A DNA stretch of 64,000 nt from Oncomelania hupensis (GCA_036898135.1 CM072512.1:24080924-24144923); one strand, 5' to 3'. Positions 38,517 to 49,836 are shown, counted from the stretch's first letter. Notes: generated from the sequence alone by a model not told the origin. Program-made: numbers and translations.

Positions 38517-38952
38517 ACATTGCAATCATGGTGTTAACTGTCTTTTGGTCGTTTGTTTTTAATTGTAGGCTACTCAAAGAAAAATAAAACAAACAATTTT
38601 TGAATCGAAGAGAAATGTACTTGCAAAAGAGAAAAAGTGTCGTTCTGTGTGGACTCAAGATGAAATCCTTATTCTGCTTCGCAAAAGGATATTTCTGTAT
38701 GAAATAAATCTTTTTACATGATGTTGGTTTGTTTTATCACATATAAATCATGTCGTCTTTGTTTTGTGTTGTTGGTTGGATTTTATTGGTAAGACTGATT
38801 TTAGTGATTTGATTGAAGAAAGAGGACGTATTTTTGATACATCAGATTTAAATAAGATTTTTCAAGAGGTTGCATGTGAAAGTTTGTTTGAATATTTAAG
38901 AATAACAGGCTTGTTTTTTAAGATTTGAACCATTTTATAATATTTTAAGATA
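38517..38952. other. Unassigned; short coding-like C-terminus
   Basis: A plus-strand frame of about 44 codons ends at 38,928 (FSDLIEERGRIFDTSDL, then IFQEVACESLFEYLRI). It looks like a real protein C-terminus, perhaps of an old LINE, but no family is recognised. Confidence 0.3.
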
Positions 38953-39020
38953 ACGTCCCTCTGGTCCTGATTTGGCTCGGAAGAATCCGCTGGACTTAAA
39001 GCAATAACCATGTAATGTAA
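38953..39020 (+). mobile_element. R700 3' fragment
   Basis: GGTCCTGATTTGGCTCGG, then TCCGCTGGACTTAAAGCAA and two TAATG units, the last ~65 bp of R700. The TSD is not clear. Confidence 0.75.
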
Positions 39021-40345
39021 TGAAATTTAACGAAATAAAATCAATTTTAAAATGATAAAATAAAAACGTGCAAAACATGCCTAAAATCACAGACCAAAGT
39101 CCATGCAAACTGGATGGCTAGAGAGAGGATTTTGAGGATCGGATGTGGCGCTCCGATCACGTCCTGGGACTGTTTGCTAACAAACAGGCCAAAGTCGTCA
39201 GCGATGGGACAAAAATCTACGCCATGTTTGTTTGCGACCTTTAGGCGGAACGACGACGCGACCCTTTTGTGAATGATGATGTGTTCATTGTGATGGTTGC
39301 AGTCGAAGTTTACAATGAGAATGGGACTACGACATTGCAGTTTAAAACTGACGACTTTGTAGATAAACAAGGCAGATCCTTGTAGAAGAACAACATTATA
39401 AAAATGTAACAATCTCATTTTGTACAAAACAAACAATTCAGTCAGTAAATGGAGAGAGCAAGAAGTAATATTGTACAATGCAATATGTGGATTGTTGTTA
39501 AGTGATCGAGTTGAAGTGTAACTACAACTGAAGCCTTTAGTAGGTAGTGATTTTTATGCACAGATACCAAATTCGTTTAATATTTAGTCTACTTGTAAGC
39601 CAACATTAAATAACGGAAACCATTAATAATCCACTTTTAGTATCGCCATACCACAGACCACTCATTGCATTTGATTTAGCTTTACCCAGTAAATGTTGTG
39701 CGCTATTAACTATAGCACCAACTGTTTGCGAGGGTTGGAACGGAATGTAGACGAATCAATCGGTAGCCCTTGTTCAAGCGATCTGAGTAATATTTTACTT
39801 TGTTTGCTTCTCTTATCACTTTTTTTTATGGGTGGGGTGGAGATAGAAGGGATGGTGGCTGGAGTGTTACAAAATCTTACTTTTAATATTTTAGGGGTAG
39901 GGGGATTGGAAAAGAGGGGAGTGGGAGGAGAGGCAGAAGGGGATTGGGAATACAAATTTTATTTAATATAATGATCGCATCACTATAAAACAAAGATAAC
40001 CTAAAACAGAACGAAGCATTTGTGCAAAGCGACTTTGCTTTGTTCTCGAAAACTAGACTAATTACAGACTTCAACTTGAAATATGTAACCATGTGACCGC
40101 CATGCTGGTTAACTTATTTCCCTCCCATCCCCTATTATTAAGATTACTTGTTTGTTAGCCCGCGAAACAGCCCCATACCATAACGTACATCTCTAATATG
40201 CTAATGAAGACACCTGTCGAGAAATGTGACAACTATGATTAACAGGGCAAACAAACTTGCAACCTAACCCTCTAATATTACCTTGATTACCATTCACCTG
40301 TACATGTAGCCTCCACGCGTAAGTTCTGTTTTGAAAGCCAGTACT
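39021..40345. other. No gene recognised
   Basis: The 143-codon frame at 39,047-39,478 (minus) has no recognisable domain. A G-rich patch lies at 39,829-39,950. Confidence 0.4.
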
Positions 40346-40771
40346 ATCCTATCCTATGCTATCCCGTAACTCGTGGGTCGTTGGGGCACCACAGATGATC
40401 GTACTCCATCTTTCTCTGTCCTCAGCAACCCTCAGGGCTTCTGTCAGTGTCAAGCCAGTCCATTTTCGATTGTTGTCCTCCCACCTCTTTTTCTGTCTCC
40501 TTCTTCTTTTGCCTCCTTGCACCGTGCTTTGCAGGATGGTTTTTGCAAGGCCTGATGCTCTGCTGATGTGGCCATACCGTCGGAGTTTCCGTTTCTTCAC
40601 CACTGTAAGCATGTCATCGTGTTGTCCAACGGCTTGTGTGATAGTCTGTCGGACTTCGTGGTCCTGATTTGGCTCGGAAGAGTCCGCTGGACCTAAAGCA
40701 ATAATCATGTAATGTAATGTCGGGCTTCGTGTTTGCTGATGTGCTGGGTATAAGAAATGTCCAGCCTTTTT
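40346..40771 (-). mobile_element. RTE-like LINE 3' fragment, copy 6, carrying a nested R700 tail
   Basis: The minus strand reads EVRQTITQAVGQHDD, KRKLRRYGHISRASGLAK, then a GRRR-type basic run and KRWEDNNRKWTGL, with a CCTAT tail at 40,346-40,360. A 57-bp R700 tail (40,661-40,717) splits the fragment. The usual RWYGH is RRYGH here. Confidence 0.85.
40661..40717 (+). mobile_element. 57-bp R700 micro-insertion with 14-bp TSD
   Basis: Only the final GTCCTGATTTGGCTCGG to TAATGTAA of R700 is present. TSDs TGTCGGACTTCGTG (40,647-40,660) and TGTCGGGCTTCGTG (40,718-40,731) differ at one position. The host LINE reads through once the insert and one TSD are taken away, which proves retroposition of the R700 3' end. 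Confidence 0.92.
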
Positions 40772-42316
40772 TCATCGGTATTCAAATTCGTAATTTGTTT
40801 TAAAAAAAACTATTAAAATATTTAATTAGTTAAAAAAATGTTGCTTTATAAAAAAAAGTTGTTTGACCTGATTGAGGAATGGTACGATTCAAACAGAGAA
40901 GGCCATACTACTGACTTTGTTTACGCTGAACTATCAAACTTGCTCAAATAGTGAGGAATCCATTTCCGACATTTGTTGAATATGACTGCGTTACTAGAAG
41001 ACCGCCTTTACAACAGTATTGAAGTATATATGACATAGAGAAAACTTTCTCCGGAATCTCTTTTTATGTTTTTTAAAATACTCATGTTAAGTAAAGAGAT
41101 CCATAAGCGTAGCTGGACCTCGACTAGTACCTTTCACTACTGGTTTATAAGCAAACCAAAGCCTCGGCTACTATGTATGAGTGGTAGGGCTTGACCCAAT
41201 GAATGGTCTTTGACAATGGAAATGTTATGTGTGAGTATGCTGACCGCAACACGCACTAGCGAAGATCATATTACAATGGCTGCAGAGTCCTAAAGTGGAC
41301 ACTGACACTGGCTCAGGGCCCCAAACTGTCATTTTGCTATTGCTAACCTGTCAAGGTTTGACCAGTCAAGCTACATAATGTCGTTTTGTTATCGAGTCCT
41401 GTGGTTTTGTTGTATTGGTGTAGGTAAAATCTAGCATGCACATGAAATATAGAGATTAGAACGACATGAAGCTTTTGAATAACACTCTTCTTGTTGTTCT
41501 TCTCTGTGTGTGTGGTTTAAGAGACGCACGCGCGCACACACACACACGCACACGCAGCGCTCACACACACACACGAACGCACGCACACTCAAAAGCCGAC
41601 ACACACACAAACACACACACATATGCACACAAACTCACACTCGTATAATCAATCTCTATTAATCTCTCATGTGCATGTAAAATTATAATGTTGTTTTGTA
41701 TAAACGTTGTGTGAATGTTACCTTTTATGCTATTTTGTAAAATATGTATTTGTTATAAAAGAAAGAAACTTTAAATTGAAAAGTTTCCATCCTGTTGCTT
41801 ATGTTATCACTATAATTTGTTCTCCTTCCCAATCTGCACCCCTACCCCATCCCTATTAACACCCCACGCGTTCAATATCTTCGTTATTATTATCTGTGGT
41901 ATGCGTAAAGAACACATTTTAGCGAAGTAAGTAGGATTCTGTTTCTTTTTCTGAAAAGGATTTACCTACATGTAATAGCGGCGGCGTTATGGCCAGAATC
42001 AGCTTTCTCAGTTTCACCCTTACTTACATAATTATTATCATCCTTGCCGTAAGCCATTGTTGCGGTCCGCCGCTGCAGCGGCGACGTCGTCGCCACAATC
42101 GCTGTGGCCGATTATTGTTTTAAAAGAAGAAACAGGGCGCAACTGCCATAATCTGATGTGCATGTATGAATTGTTGTCAAGAATCTATGGGTTGAAGGCA
42201 TATATCTGTTCATTTTGCGACTAAAATTAAGGCTCTAAGAACACCTGGAATGTTGTCAAATGTATTTATGTGTATCCTTCTATTTTGATCGTTTGGCGTT
42301 GTTACTAGAGCCAACA
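40772..42316. other. No gene; CA-rich patch
   Basis: A CA/CG array lies at 41,528-41,645. No coding family is recognised in the rest. Confidence 0.45.
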
Positions 42317-42671
42317 AAAGAGAGCATATTACTCCGGTTTTACGCTCCCTGCACTGGCTACCTGTTGCAAAGAGAATCGACTACAAAGTCCTCTTTATTA
42401 CATATCAGTGTGTAAACAAAACAGCTCTCGAATATCATCAAGAATTGATTAACATTTGTGCTCCTTCTCGCACTCTCCGCTCATCGTCAACATCACAGCT
42501 TGTAGGGCCTGGTAAAAGAGAGGGCACTCAAAAACAAGCGATCTGGGGTCAGGTCATTCAGAAATGCTGCACATGCCCTCTGGAATACAATACCAGAGGA
42601 TATTAAATTGGCAACAGATGTCCACGCTTTTCGCCGGAAGCTCAAGACCTATTTCTGTTCACGACAGTAAC
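42317..42671 (+). mobile_element. L2/CR1-like LINE C-terminal fragment
   Basis: The plus strand codes EHITPVLRSLHWLPVAKRID, YKVLFITYQCVNKTA and APSRTLRSSSTSQLV. In a second frame after one indel it codes FRNAAHALWNTIPEDIKLA and FRRKLKTYF. The order HWLP - YK - RTLRSSS - LWN-(S/T)-(L/I)-P - F..LKTY is the C-terminus of L2/CR1-group reverse transcriptase proteins and parallels the intact LINE at 59,209-61,782. The frame is broken and the RT core is absent. Confidence 0.85.
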
Positions 42672-43577
42672 TGTCACATTTTTCCTTGCGCCCCGTGCAT
42701 GTCTCTATTGAGTTGTGCGCCATACAAGTGGACATTGAGTTGGATTGGAACCCCACCACCACCTCCATCCCTCCCTACTCACCCTCTTCTCCCATCCTTC
42801 CAAAAAGCCCATCTACTATCTCCGTAACCCATCCGCATTCCATAAATTCCAAATGAAACATTGAGAGAAACAACATGTGTTTACGCAACGGACGCTGACC
42901 AGACGTAAGCACCTGGGTTCACACTTTCCACACGTTTCGCGACATTTACACCAAGACGGTATCTTCTGCGTCAGCACGCGCCAGGCTTTCCATTTCCGGT
43001 CATAGGACTGTCTCATTGTCTCGGCCTGCCTGCAAAACAGGCTTTGAGCAAAACAGGGGAAGTAATCTATGCCGAGCAAATTATTGATCTTTGTCAGGGA
43101 GAGTCGAAAGGGACAGGAAAGGATGACACGGGGGGAGAGGCAGAGAATCGATCATCCGATATTTTCGCGTCTGCTCTGTAGAATCATACAGTCGACATTG
43201 TTCTACCGCTTATCGTGCAGAAAAATCCTCAACATGCTGAAGCCCTCGGTGGGAGAGCGTAAAGGCTAAAGGGCAGGGATGAATGTCTGATGAAATAAAT
43301 AAATAAATAAATAAATAATTCATTATTGAATGTAACGTATACCATAATCGTTATTAACGAATGTGAATGAACATGACTAAGGGGCATAATTATGCCATTA
43401 TCAGCAGGAAGGTCCTATTGATTTGTTGCCACAAGGTCCAACTTAAATTCATTGCGTGTAACATGTCATCTATTCCAGAGCATGGACAGGTGTAAAACAG
43501 TTATAAGATTTTAAATTAATTTGCTTCCTTTGTTGCAAATTGCTATACTTTATTTAGTAAGTATCCATACATAACAT
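42672..43577. other. No gene; short AAAT array
   Basis: AAAT units at 43,294-43,318. Nothing else is recognised. Confidence 0.4.
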
Positions 43578-43680
43578 TGAACGAAGCCATGAGGACAGAG
43601 AAAGATGGAGTACGCTGGTTAAACGATCATCTGTGGCGCCCCAACGAACTTTGAGTTACGGGATCGGATAGGATAGGATA
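43578..43680 (+). mobile_element. RTE-like LINE 3' end, copy 7
   Basis: GAACGAAGCCATGAGGAC, then GGTTAAACGATCATCTG and three GGATA/GGATC units. A small internal deletion follows GAAGCCAT compared with other copies. Confidence 0.8.
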
Positions 43681-44788
43681 CATAAAAGTTCTCTATCAAA
43701 ATAACGGTTTATAATGAGGTATTTGAAGCCTAAAATATTGTAGAAGACATAACTCGTGCTTACATATATAAGATCTTTGAATACGTATTTCGATTATGAT
43801 CTTCCACGTTTCTAGAGTCCATTACGACTAGTAATGTCTTTAGCACAAAGGACAGTAAATCTGATGTTCAGCACAATTCAGTTCAACGCTTACACTGATT
43901 GAGCATATGATCAGTTTGCTTTTGATAAAACCTTTACAATCCAATGTGTTGAATTTGCCGTTGATAATGTTACAGCACTGTAGGCCGAAGTGTTGTATAT
44001 GGATCGAATCGCTTATCGTACTAGTTTTATCATGCGGTGTTTTGTTTGCCTTAAGTAAATAATACATTACATTGGGTACGTGAACACACGAGACGGCCCA
44101 TGCAAGCAAGAAGAGATGAAATGTTTGCGTGATTACACGCTTTATGCAAGCTTACTCATGTATTGTAGCATTGAATGTTGTTTGCCTGTGAAAAAGTGTC
44201 CGCCGGAAAGTATTTAAATGGAACGTTCGATCCGAGCGACAACCGTTCACATTAAAACATATTGTCATGCAAGAAATTATCCTAAATAATAATAATACGT
44301 CATTGTCTGTGAATTTCTATCACAAATTTTCGTAACTGTGTATTGTCTGAAGTTATGTTGCCAGCAACATTCGATTTTATAGCAACAACCGTTCGCATTA
44401 AAAATATAGGTGTACAAGAAATCACACTAAACAATAATAGTCACTGTTTGTCTGACATTGTTACTTATAAGTTATGTTATGCTGCGTTTATAAATTATGT
44501 TTGAATATATGTGAAAGAGATGGAGAAAGTGCGTGCGCTAAGTGCGTGTGCTTGAGTGTGTGTACATGTGTTCCTGTTTAGATGCATAAGTTTGAATGCG
44601 TGCGTACAGTCTTTATCATCTTGGTGAAAAAAGACTTTAATAAAACAACCAACCAACCATCATTGTTTGTAAATGTCTAAATCAACTTTTCGTACACTGT
44701 TATTGTCTGAATTTCTGTTGGCAGCAACTTTGTGAGGCTACAGTTAGTTGGTTAGTTATTCATTGTTTATAGGGCCCAGCGTGAGGCT
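43681..44788. other. No gene recognised
   Basis: AT-rich unique sequence. Partial similarity between about 44,270-44,345 and 44,400-44,470 (CAAGAAAT..., AAATAATAAT...) suggests an old duplication. Confidence 0.35.
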
Positions 44789-44791
44789 CCA

Positions 44792-45126
44792 TAGTCCGTT
44801 AGGTAGGAAGTGAAACACTTACCCCCCCTAGGGAATTTTGTAAACTATGTTTTTCTGTTAGCCTATCATACCTTCTTTGGATTTCTGCTTGTTTGGTTTT
44901 TGTACACTGGTGGGTTTGGGTACCAGACGGCCCAGAAGGGCCCATTTTTCCTTCTTTGGGCCCTATATTGGCTATTGGGCGGTATGGTTCTTTGAAGAGC
45001 TGTTGTGTTAATGTTTATCAACATATTTCTAATCAGTTTACAGTTTTTGGAAGATAATTGATTGTTGTTTGTGTTAGTATGTGTTTTGTGATAATATCAT
45101 GTTCATTAAGAGCATGGCTGGGGTAC
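44792..45126 (+). repeat. Left terminal inverted repeat
   Basis: Outer end TAGTCCGTTAGGT; inner end at GCATGGCTGGGGTAC. The inner 216 bp is ~96% identical to the reverse complement of the right arm. Similarity stops sharply after GGGGTAC. Confidence 0.88.
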
Positions 45127-45423
45127 AAATTAAAGGTTTTTACAAAGTCGATTTTCCCTCTGTGAATCATACCTTTCTGCTTCCTAAAGCCCAAAAGCTT
45201 ATGTTTGCAAGTTGTAAACAACTTTCTTTGTTATTGTTGTAGTTCTTAACTTTTTTGTGGCGCACATACAATTGTGGAAGTACTGAATGAACTATCCTGT
45301 TGTTTTTATGACGTCATTGGACGCCTATAACCAATGGGACTATTTACCACAGCATTGCATTGCACTAGTGAGGTCTTTACACAATATTGATTGTAATAAT
45401 CTTTGAATGAAAGAACTCAGAGA

Positions 45424-45471
<48 letters not shown>

Positions 45472-45963
45472 AAACAAAGAAACAGTTACAGAAAATAACA
45501 GGTTTTTGACTTATTTTAAGTAAAGTATCATTAACAGCAAATGTGGTTTTTATCATAACCATTCAACCACTCTAAGCATAAAATAAAAATTTTTCAATTA
45601 CTGAAGAAACAAAAAGTAAACTAAAACCTTGTTTTTGATATTAAATTGCAGAACTGGTTACTGATACTAAAACTTGATGCTATGTCATACACATAGGCAA
45701 ATCTTTACTGTAGGTTGTACTTAAGTACAAACTAAATCATCAACAAAATACTGTCATGGAACATTTTCGTTAATTATAGAGTGACAATATGACTAAACAT
45801 GACTACACGCATTAAAGTCACAATTACAGCCAATACATCAAATTTATACATGTATCAAAAACTACAAATGCTCTTTGGCAATACTGGAATTGCAAAACCA
45901 GCGGGTTGGAAGTATTGAAGCATTTCTTATTGTTCTCGACTAAGGAATGCTCCGTAGTTTACT
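45127..45963. other. 3' flank of the nuclease gene inside the transposon
   Basis: AT-rich non-coding sequence with a GA array at 45,419-45,470. It would be the 3' untranslated region of the minus-strand gene. Confidence 0.5.
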
Positions 45964-47424
45964 TTAATTGTCGTTTTTGTCCTCATTCAAGAAGACTACG
46001 TCTTTGAAATTATCTGTGTCTGGAGATTCATTCTCTGTGTTCAGAAGTGTCTCAAGTGGCGTCTCCAGCATGACATCAAGGAGTTCCTCTGGCATCAGGT
46101 TTCCTTTGGTCCATTTTACCTGCAGCTGCCCATTGCTTTTTTCCCAGCCATGATGCTCTGGCGAAGGCAGTTTAGGTGAAGGTATGTCTGCCTGTCTCCA
46201 GATCATTGCCTGATAATGAGCTCTTTCAAGATGCATCCTGAGTGAATCCTTGCAAGGTGGGAGCAGGCTCATGTCTACACCATCATATGAAGTGAGAAGC
46301 TGCCCTTCTTTTGTTGAGAATCTTTCGACAAACTTCTGGTACCTGATTTTGTTGATGTCATCTGAGAGAAGACCATACAGCAGACAAGTGAAGCGCTCGA
46401 GCTCTGCTAGTGCTGTGTTGTCGAGATCTTCTGTGGCACCAAGCTTAGCAAATGCAACTTGGAACTCAGGATGCTTCTTCAGGATCTTGATGTGGCTGAT
46501 TTTGCCCTTGCGCACAAAAGCGCTGGTCGTGTCACACCCGCTGTAGGCATGAACAGCCGGCAAGATGGCGCAGATCTCTTCACCAATGTGCTTGGCGATT
46601 TTCTTGATGTCAAGCAGCCTTCGATTCCCAGTATCAAAGAGGATGTCTTTCTGGATACGCTCAGCAAAAAACAGCAGGAGGGTGAAGACGTCCGTATCTG
46701 GACTACGCACTGTGATGGTTGTTTCTTTGGATGAAACCTTTGAGGCATTCAGGCAGTGTAGGACAATTTTTGTGTCTGCCTCTTCTTGTGTAGAGCAGAG
46801 TTCTTCAACACTTTCAGACAGAGTTGTCAGACCATCAGCACTTAACAGGCACGTACAGTGATCCCCACACACAAACATTATCTGTCTTCCTTTGAGTTTT
46901 GCAGCGTACCTGTCATGCTTCCACTCATCAAGCAAAAACTTTGTCAGGTTCTGCTTATTCTCGTCATTGCTTAAGAAGGTTTTCCAATTTCTTGGAACCT
47001 TTGTGGATGATCCTTTGATCAGATGCACCGTACCCAAACCCCTTCTTGATCTTTCTAGCTCTTTGACAGAGTACGGGTAGTAGGAATCAGTCACAAAGTC
47101 AACCCTTGCTGCTTTGGGAAGTTGATCGAAGAGAGTCTCTGCAAGACCTCCAAAGTTGTCTGGGATGTTTGTCTGCGCATGGTACATAGCATTCCCATCA
47201 ATGATGTAGATGTTGCTATCTCGAGAGGGCCTTTCTGCTGTTTGGACGTCTTTTGCGAGAAACAAAGGTGTTACTTTCTCACGATTACCCTGGCAACAAT
47301 GAACGACACATATAGGTCCTCCTAATGTCCTTTTCTTTCTGACTTTGGCATTGATTTGTGCAGATTTCAAATTTAAGGGCTTTTCGTCGGATTGCCTCTT
47401 TGACATTGCAAACTTCTTGCCCAC
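45964..47424 (-). CDS. XPG/FEN1-like (PIN-fold) nuclease of a transposon
   Basis: An unbroken 486-codon frame, the longest in the window that is not a reverse transcriptase. Residues 71-80 (NIYIIDGNAM) give the first acidic residue D76. Residues 211-217 (STQEEAD) and 240-246 (RSPDTDV) give the EExxD and DxD acidic clusters. Residues 291-301 (VHAYSGCDTTS) resemble the GxD of the helix-hairpin-helix in flap endonucleases. The C-terminal half has LPPCKDSLRMHLERAHYQA and SPEHHGW, typical of a large, poorly characterised invertebrate protein family that I recall as multicopy. Family members usually have a longer N-terminus, so an upstream exon may be missing. The start at 47,424 is the first Met of the frame. 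Expected role is metal-dependent cleavage of branched DNA, possibly in transposition; this is inferred. Confidence 0.8.
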   Translation of the reverse strand: MGKKFAMSKRQSDEKPLNLKSAQINAKVRKKRTLGGPICVVHCCQGNREKVTPLFLAKDVQTAERPSRDSNIYIIDGNAMYHAQTNIPDNFGGLAETLFDQLPKAARVDFVTDSYYPYSVKELERSRRGLGTVHLIKGSSTKVPRNWKTFLSNDENKQNLTKFLLDEWKHDRYAAKLKGRQIMFVCGDHCTCLLSADGLTTLSESVEELCSTQEEADTKIVLHCLNASKVSSKETTITVRSPDTDVFTLLLFFAERIQKDILFDTGNRRLLDIKKIAKHIGEEICAILPAVHAYSGCDTTSAFVRKGKISHIKILKKHPEFQVAFAKLGATEDLDNTALAELERFTCLLYGLLSDDINKIRYQKFVERFSTKEGQLLTSYDGVDMSLLPPCKDSLRMHLERAHYQAMIWRQADIPSPKLPSPEHHGWEKSNGQLQVKWTKGNLMPEELLDVMLETPLETLLNTENESPDTDNFKDVVFLNEDKNDN

Positions 47425-47950
47425 TCTTTAGATTTATACTTCTTTACATGACACCTGCACAAAATGAAATAATGGATTTTACATGTGATTGTATTTTCTT
47501 TAAAATGAAAAACCAAGTAAATTGCCACAAGTGAGCAGAAGTGCCAAAACATGACACTTACAGAGTATGTGAACAGCTGCTTTTAGGGGGTACCCTTGCA
47601 TCTGTAAATGCTACAGCCACAATTTTGGGGCTATCAAAACTAGACAGCCTGAAATCAGTTGCTTGATAACAAAGGCATTAGACGGTATTTGCCTTGTTTG
47701 GTCCACAAGGGGAAGTGTTCAGTTGTTTAAGATAGAGACCGCACAGAAGGGTAATTCTCGGAGGGTATTCTTACCTAAATCAGGGCACCAGGTCCCCAGT
47801 AAGTCGAATACCTTCACCAGGCACTTGGAGTCAACTGCTAGATTTCATAAGTCATGTAGATATGTGTCTAAGATAGACCAAATGAAAACAAAACGGAACT
47901 GTATAGGTCGCAGATTGTGAAAACGGGTTTTTACCCTTACGCCAAGAGGC
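47425..47950. other. 5' flank of the nuclease gene inside the transposon
   Basis: Non-coding as far as can be seen. The minus strand near 47,620-47,665 (TTATCAAGCAACTGATTTC, then TAGTTTTGATA) is a diverged repeat of the outer right TIR (TCATCAAGTTACTGATTGC), which hints at subterminal repeats or an old nested copy. Confidence 0.45.
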
Positions 47951-48285
47951 GTACCCCAGCCATGCCCTTAATGAACATGATATTATCACAAAACACATAC
48001 TAACACAAACAACAATCAATTATCTTCCCAAAACTGTAAACTGATTAGAACTATGTTGATAAACCTTAACACAACAGCTCTCCAATGAACCATACCGCCC
48101 AATTGCAAATATAGGGCCCAAAGAAGGAAAAATGGGCCCTTCTGGGCTGTCTGGTACCCAAACCCACCCGTTTATCAAAACCAAACAACCGGCAATCAGT
48201 AACTTGATGACCAGGGTACCTGCGGATATATGTCTCATAAATTCCCTAGGGGGGTTAGGGGGGTCATAGGCCACCTAACGGACTA
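47951..48285 (-). repeat. Right terminal inverted repeat
   Basis: Reverse-complement partner of 44,792-45,126. It holds extra sequence in its outer third compared with the left arm. Confidence 0.88.
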
Positions 48286-48288
48286 CCA

Positions 48289-49238
48289 GGAAATGTCACT
48301 GTAAACTGTGGACACTTGCAACCCACTTTCATATAAAAGAGTTTAGTTTAAGACTTACTTTCGCATTAAAAAAAAGTTTTTATCCCCCTGCGCCAACATT
48401 TTATTTGAGAAAAAGAAATCACACATCATTACTCCCCGGAATATGAAGCTCTTAAAGGTGTATTTCGCACATAAGGTGACAAAGTTTCCTAAACATATTT
48501 TTTGAAACATAGTCACGCTGTTGTATTTTACGAGATATGTCGTCATCGTGTCCCCGTTGCAGTTGCGTTAGACTTTAACGGTAGTTGAGGGTAGGGGTGG
48601 AGTGAGAGAGGGTACAGTCATCAGAAGTACGGTCTCTGTGATCATGCCAGGTATCAGGAGTTACCATATCTTATATTACGCGAGCCTTCTGTTTTGTTTT
48701 GTCTGATGTTGTTTTTGTTAGCGACCATCAATGATACTATTTCATAATGCAAAGAGTTATCATGCTCATTCATTCCAGGCAGACTCTGCACAGTCTATGC
48801 GACAATATTTCAAGATGTCGTCTATTACACTACACACGCCCTGAGTGTTCTTGTATTTCCAAACTTTAAAATAGGGGAGATGGCATGGAGAGGGAGAGAA
48901 GGCGGAGAGGTGTGAGGAAAGGGGAATGGAGGGGAGGATGAAGAGGGTATGGGGCGTCAGAACGAGCAAAATGTCGGTCTGTCGTTCCGTCCGTCCGTCT
49001 GTATGTCGGTTGGAAGCCATATCTCAAGAACCACTGAACAAACTTTGACCAAATTTCATAGGAACATTACCTAAGTTTGTGGCCTGGCTTCAGTGCTCTA
49101 CCGAAAGGTCAAGATCACTGGGCTCATTTGGTTCCAAATACGTTTTGCTCTTAGTCTCAAAAACTGCTTAAGCAATTTCGTTGAATGTAGGTATACAGGT
49201 ACCTCAGATCAAAGGCCATTTTTCAGTAGCAATCCGGT
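48289..49238. other. No gene; GTCY-rich dispersed-repeat-like patch
   Basis: TCCGTCCGTCCGTCTG at 48,988-49,003 precedes AAGCCATATCTCAAGAACC, a motif that looks like part of another dispersed repeat. No second copy is in the window. Confidence 0.35.
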
Positions 49239-49250
49239 TGTCTGTCAGTC

Positions 49251-49824
49251 ACCCCCGTTGGGGTGCCTGGGGTTTCAGTATAAGCCTAAATAATATCCCC
49301 ACTTTCTGGAAATTTAGTGCTTTAAATTCCCATTGTCACTGTCTTTCTCATTTGTTCTTTCTTTTTCCTGCTCTGTTCTACAATCTGCTATACTATCTTC
49401 TTCTTCGCTAGACCAGTCACCTACCTTTTTTCTTGAAAACTCTTCCGGGACAAAAACTCCTTATTTGTGTGTGAGGTCTGCTGGATCAGCTTGGGAATAT
49501 TGGACGCTTTCTGCCAGGGCTTCCTATGATGTTATTATTTAGCAATGTAGGCATTTTATATGTATGTGTTTTGTTGATATTTTATAATGATGTTTGTATT
49601 CTATTTTGTTTTTGTAAACGGGGGTTCAAAAAATTAGAGTATAACCTCAGCATACCCTGTGTGGGATGTCTTTATTGTAAAGTGACTGGCTGGTGGAGGC
49701 CTTCAGTTTTACCACTAGGGTTGTTTCAGCAGATTTTTTATGCGGATTGGGGGTTGTCCGGTCCTGATTTGGCTCGGAAGAGTCCGCTGGACCTAAAAAA
49801 AAATAATCATGTAATGTAATGTAA
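49251..49824 (+). mobile_element. R700 retroposon, 5'-truncated copy 3
   Basis: It starts within R700 at ACCCCCGTTGGGGTGCC, losing about the first 130 bp, and runs to CTGGACCTAAA, an A-run and three TAATG units. A 12-bp TSD TGTCTGTCAGTC flanks it (49,239-49,250 and 49,825-49,836). The 5' truncation with intact 3' end is the mark of target-primed reverse transcription. Confidence 0.9.
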
Positions 49825-49836
49825 TGTCTGTCAGTC

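Larger units (their letters stand above)
44792..48285 (-). mobile_element. DNA transposon with long TIRs and an XPG/FEN1-like nuclease gene
   Basis: A 3,494-bp unit bounded by TAGTCCGTTAGGT at 44,792-44,804 and its reverse complement at 48,273-48,285. A 3-bp CCA duplication sits outside each end (44,789-44,791 and 48,286-48,288). The inverted arms extend about 330 bp inward. Their inner 216 bp (44,911-45,126 against 47,951-48,166) align without gaps with about nine mismatches by eye, or ~96%. The outer ~110 bp are more diverged. The middle holds one long gene for a PIN-fold nuclease. From memory, Academ-type transposons carry an XPG nuclease and make 3-4-bp duplications, so a relation is possible. 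No transposase is visible. Confidence 0.85.

Noticed and set aside
39047..39478. 143-codon minus-strand frame
   Set aside because: No family resemblance and atypical composition; chance remains the simplest reading.
46250..47325. Plus-strand frames of 62-98 codons across 46-47.3 kb
   Set aside because: Antisense shadows of the nuclease gene.
48020..48274. 84-codon frame in the right TIR as a second transposon gene
   Set aside because: It lies within the inverted repeat, and the corresponding left arm does not keep the same frame, so coding is unlikely.
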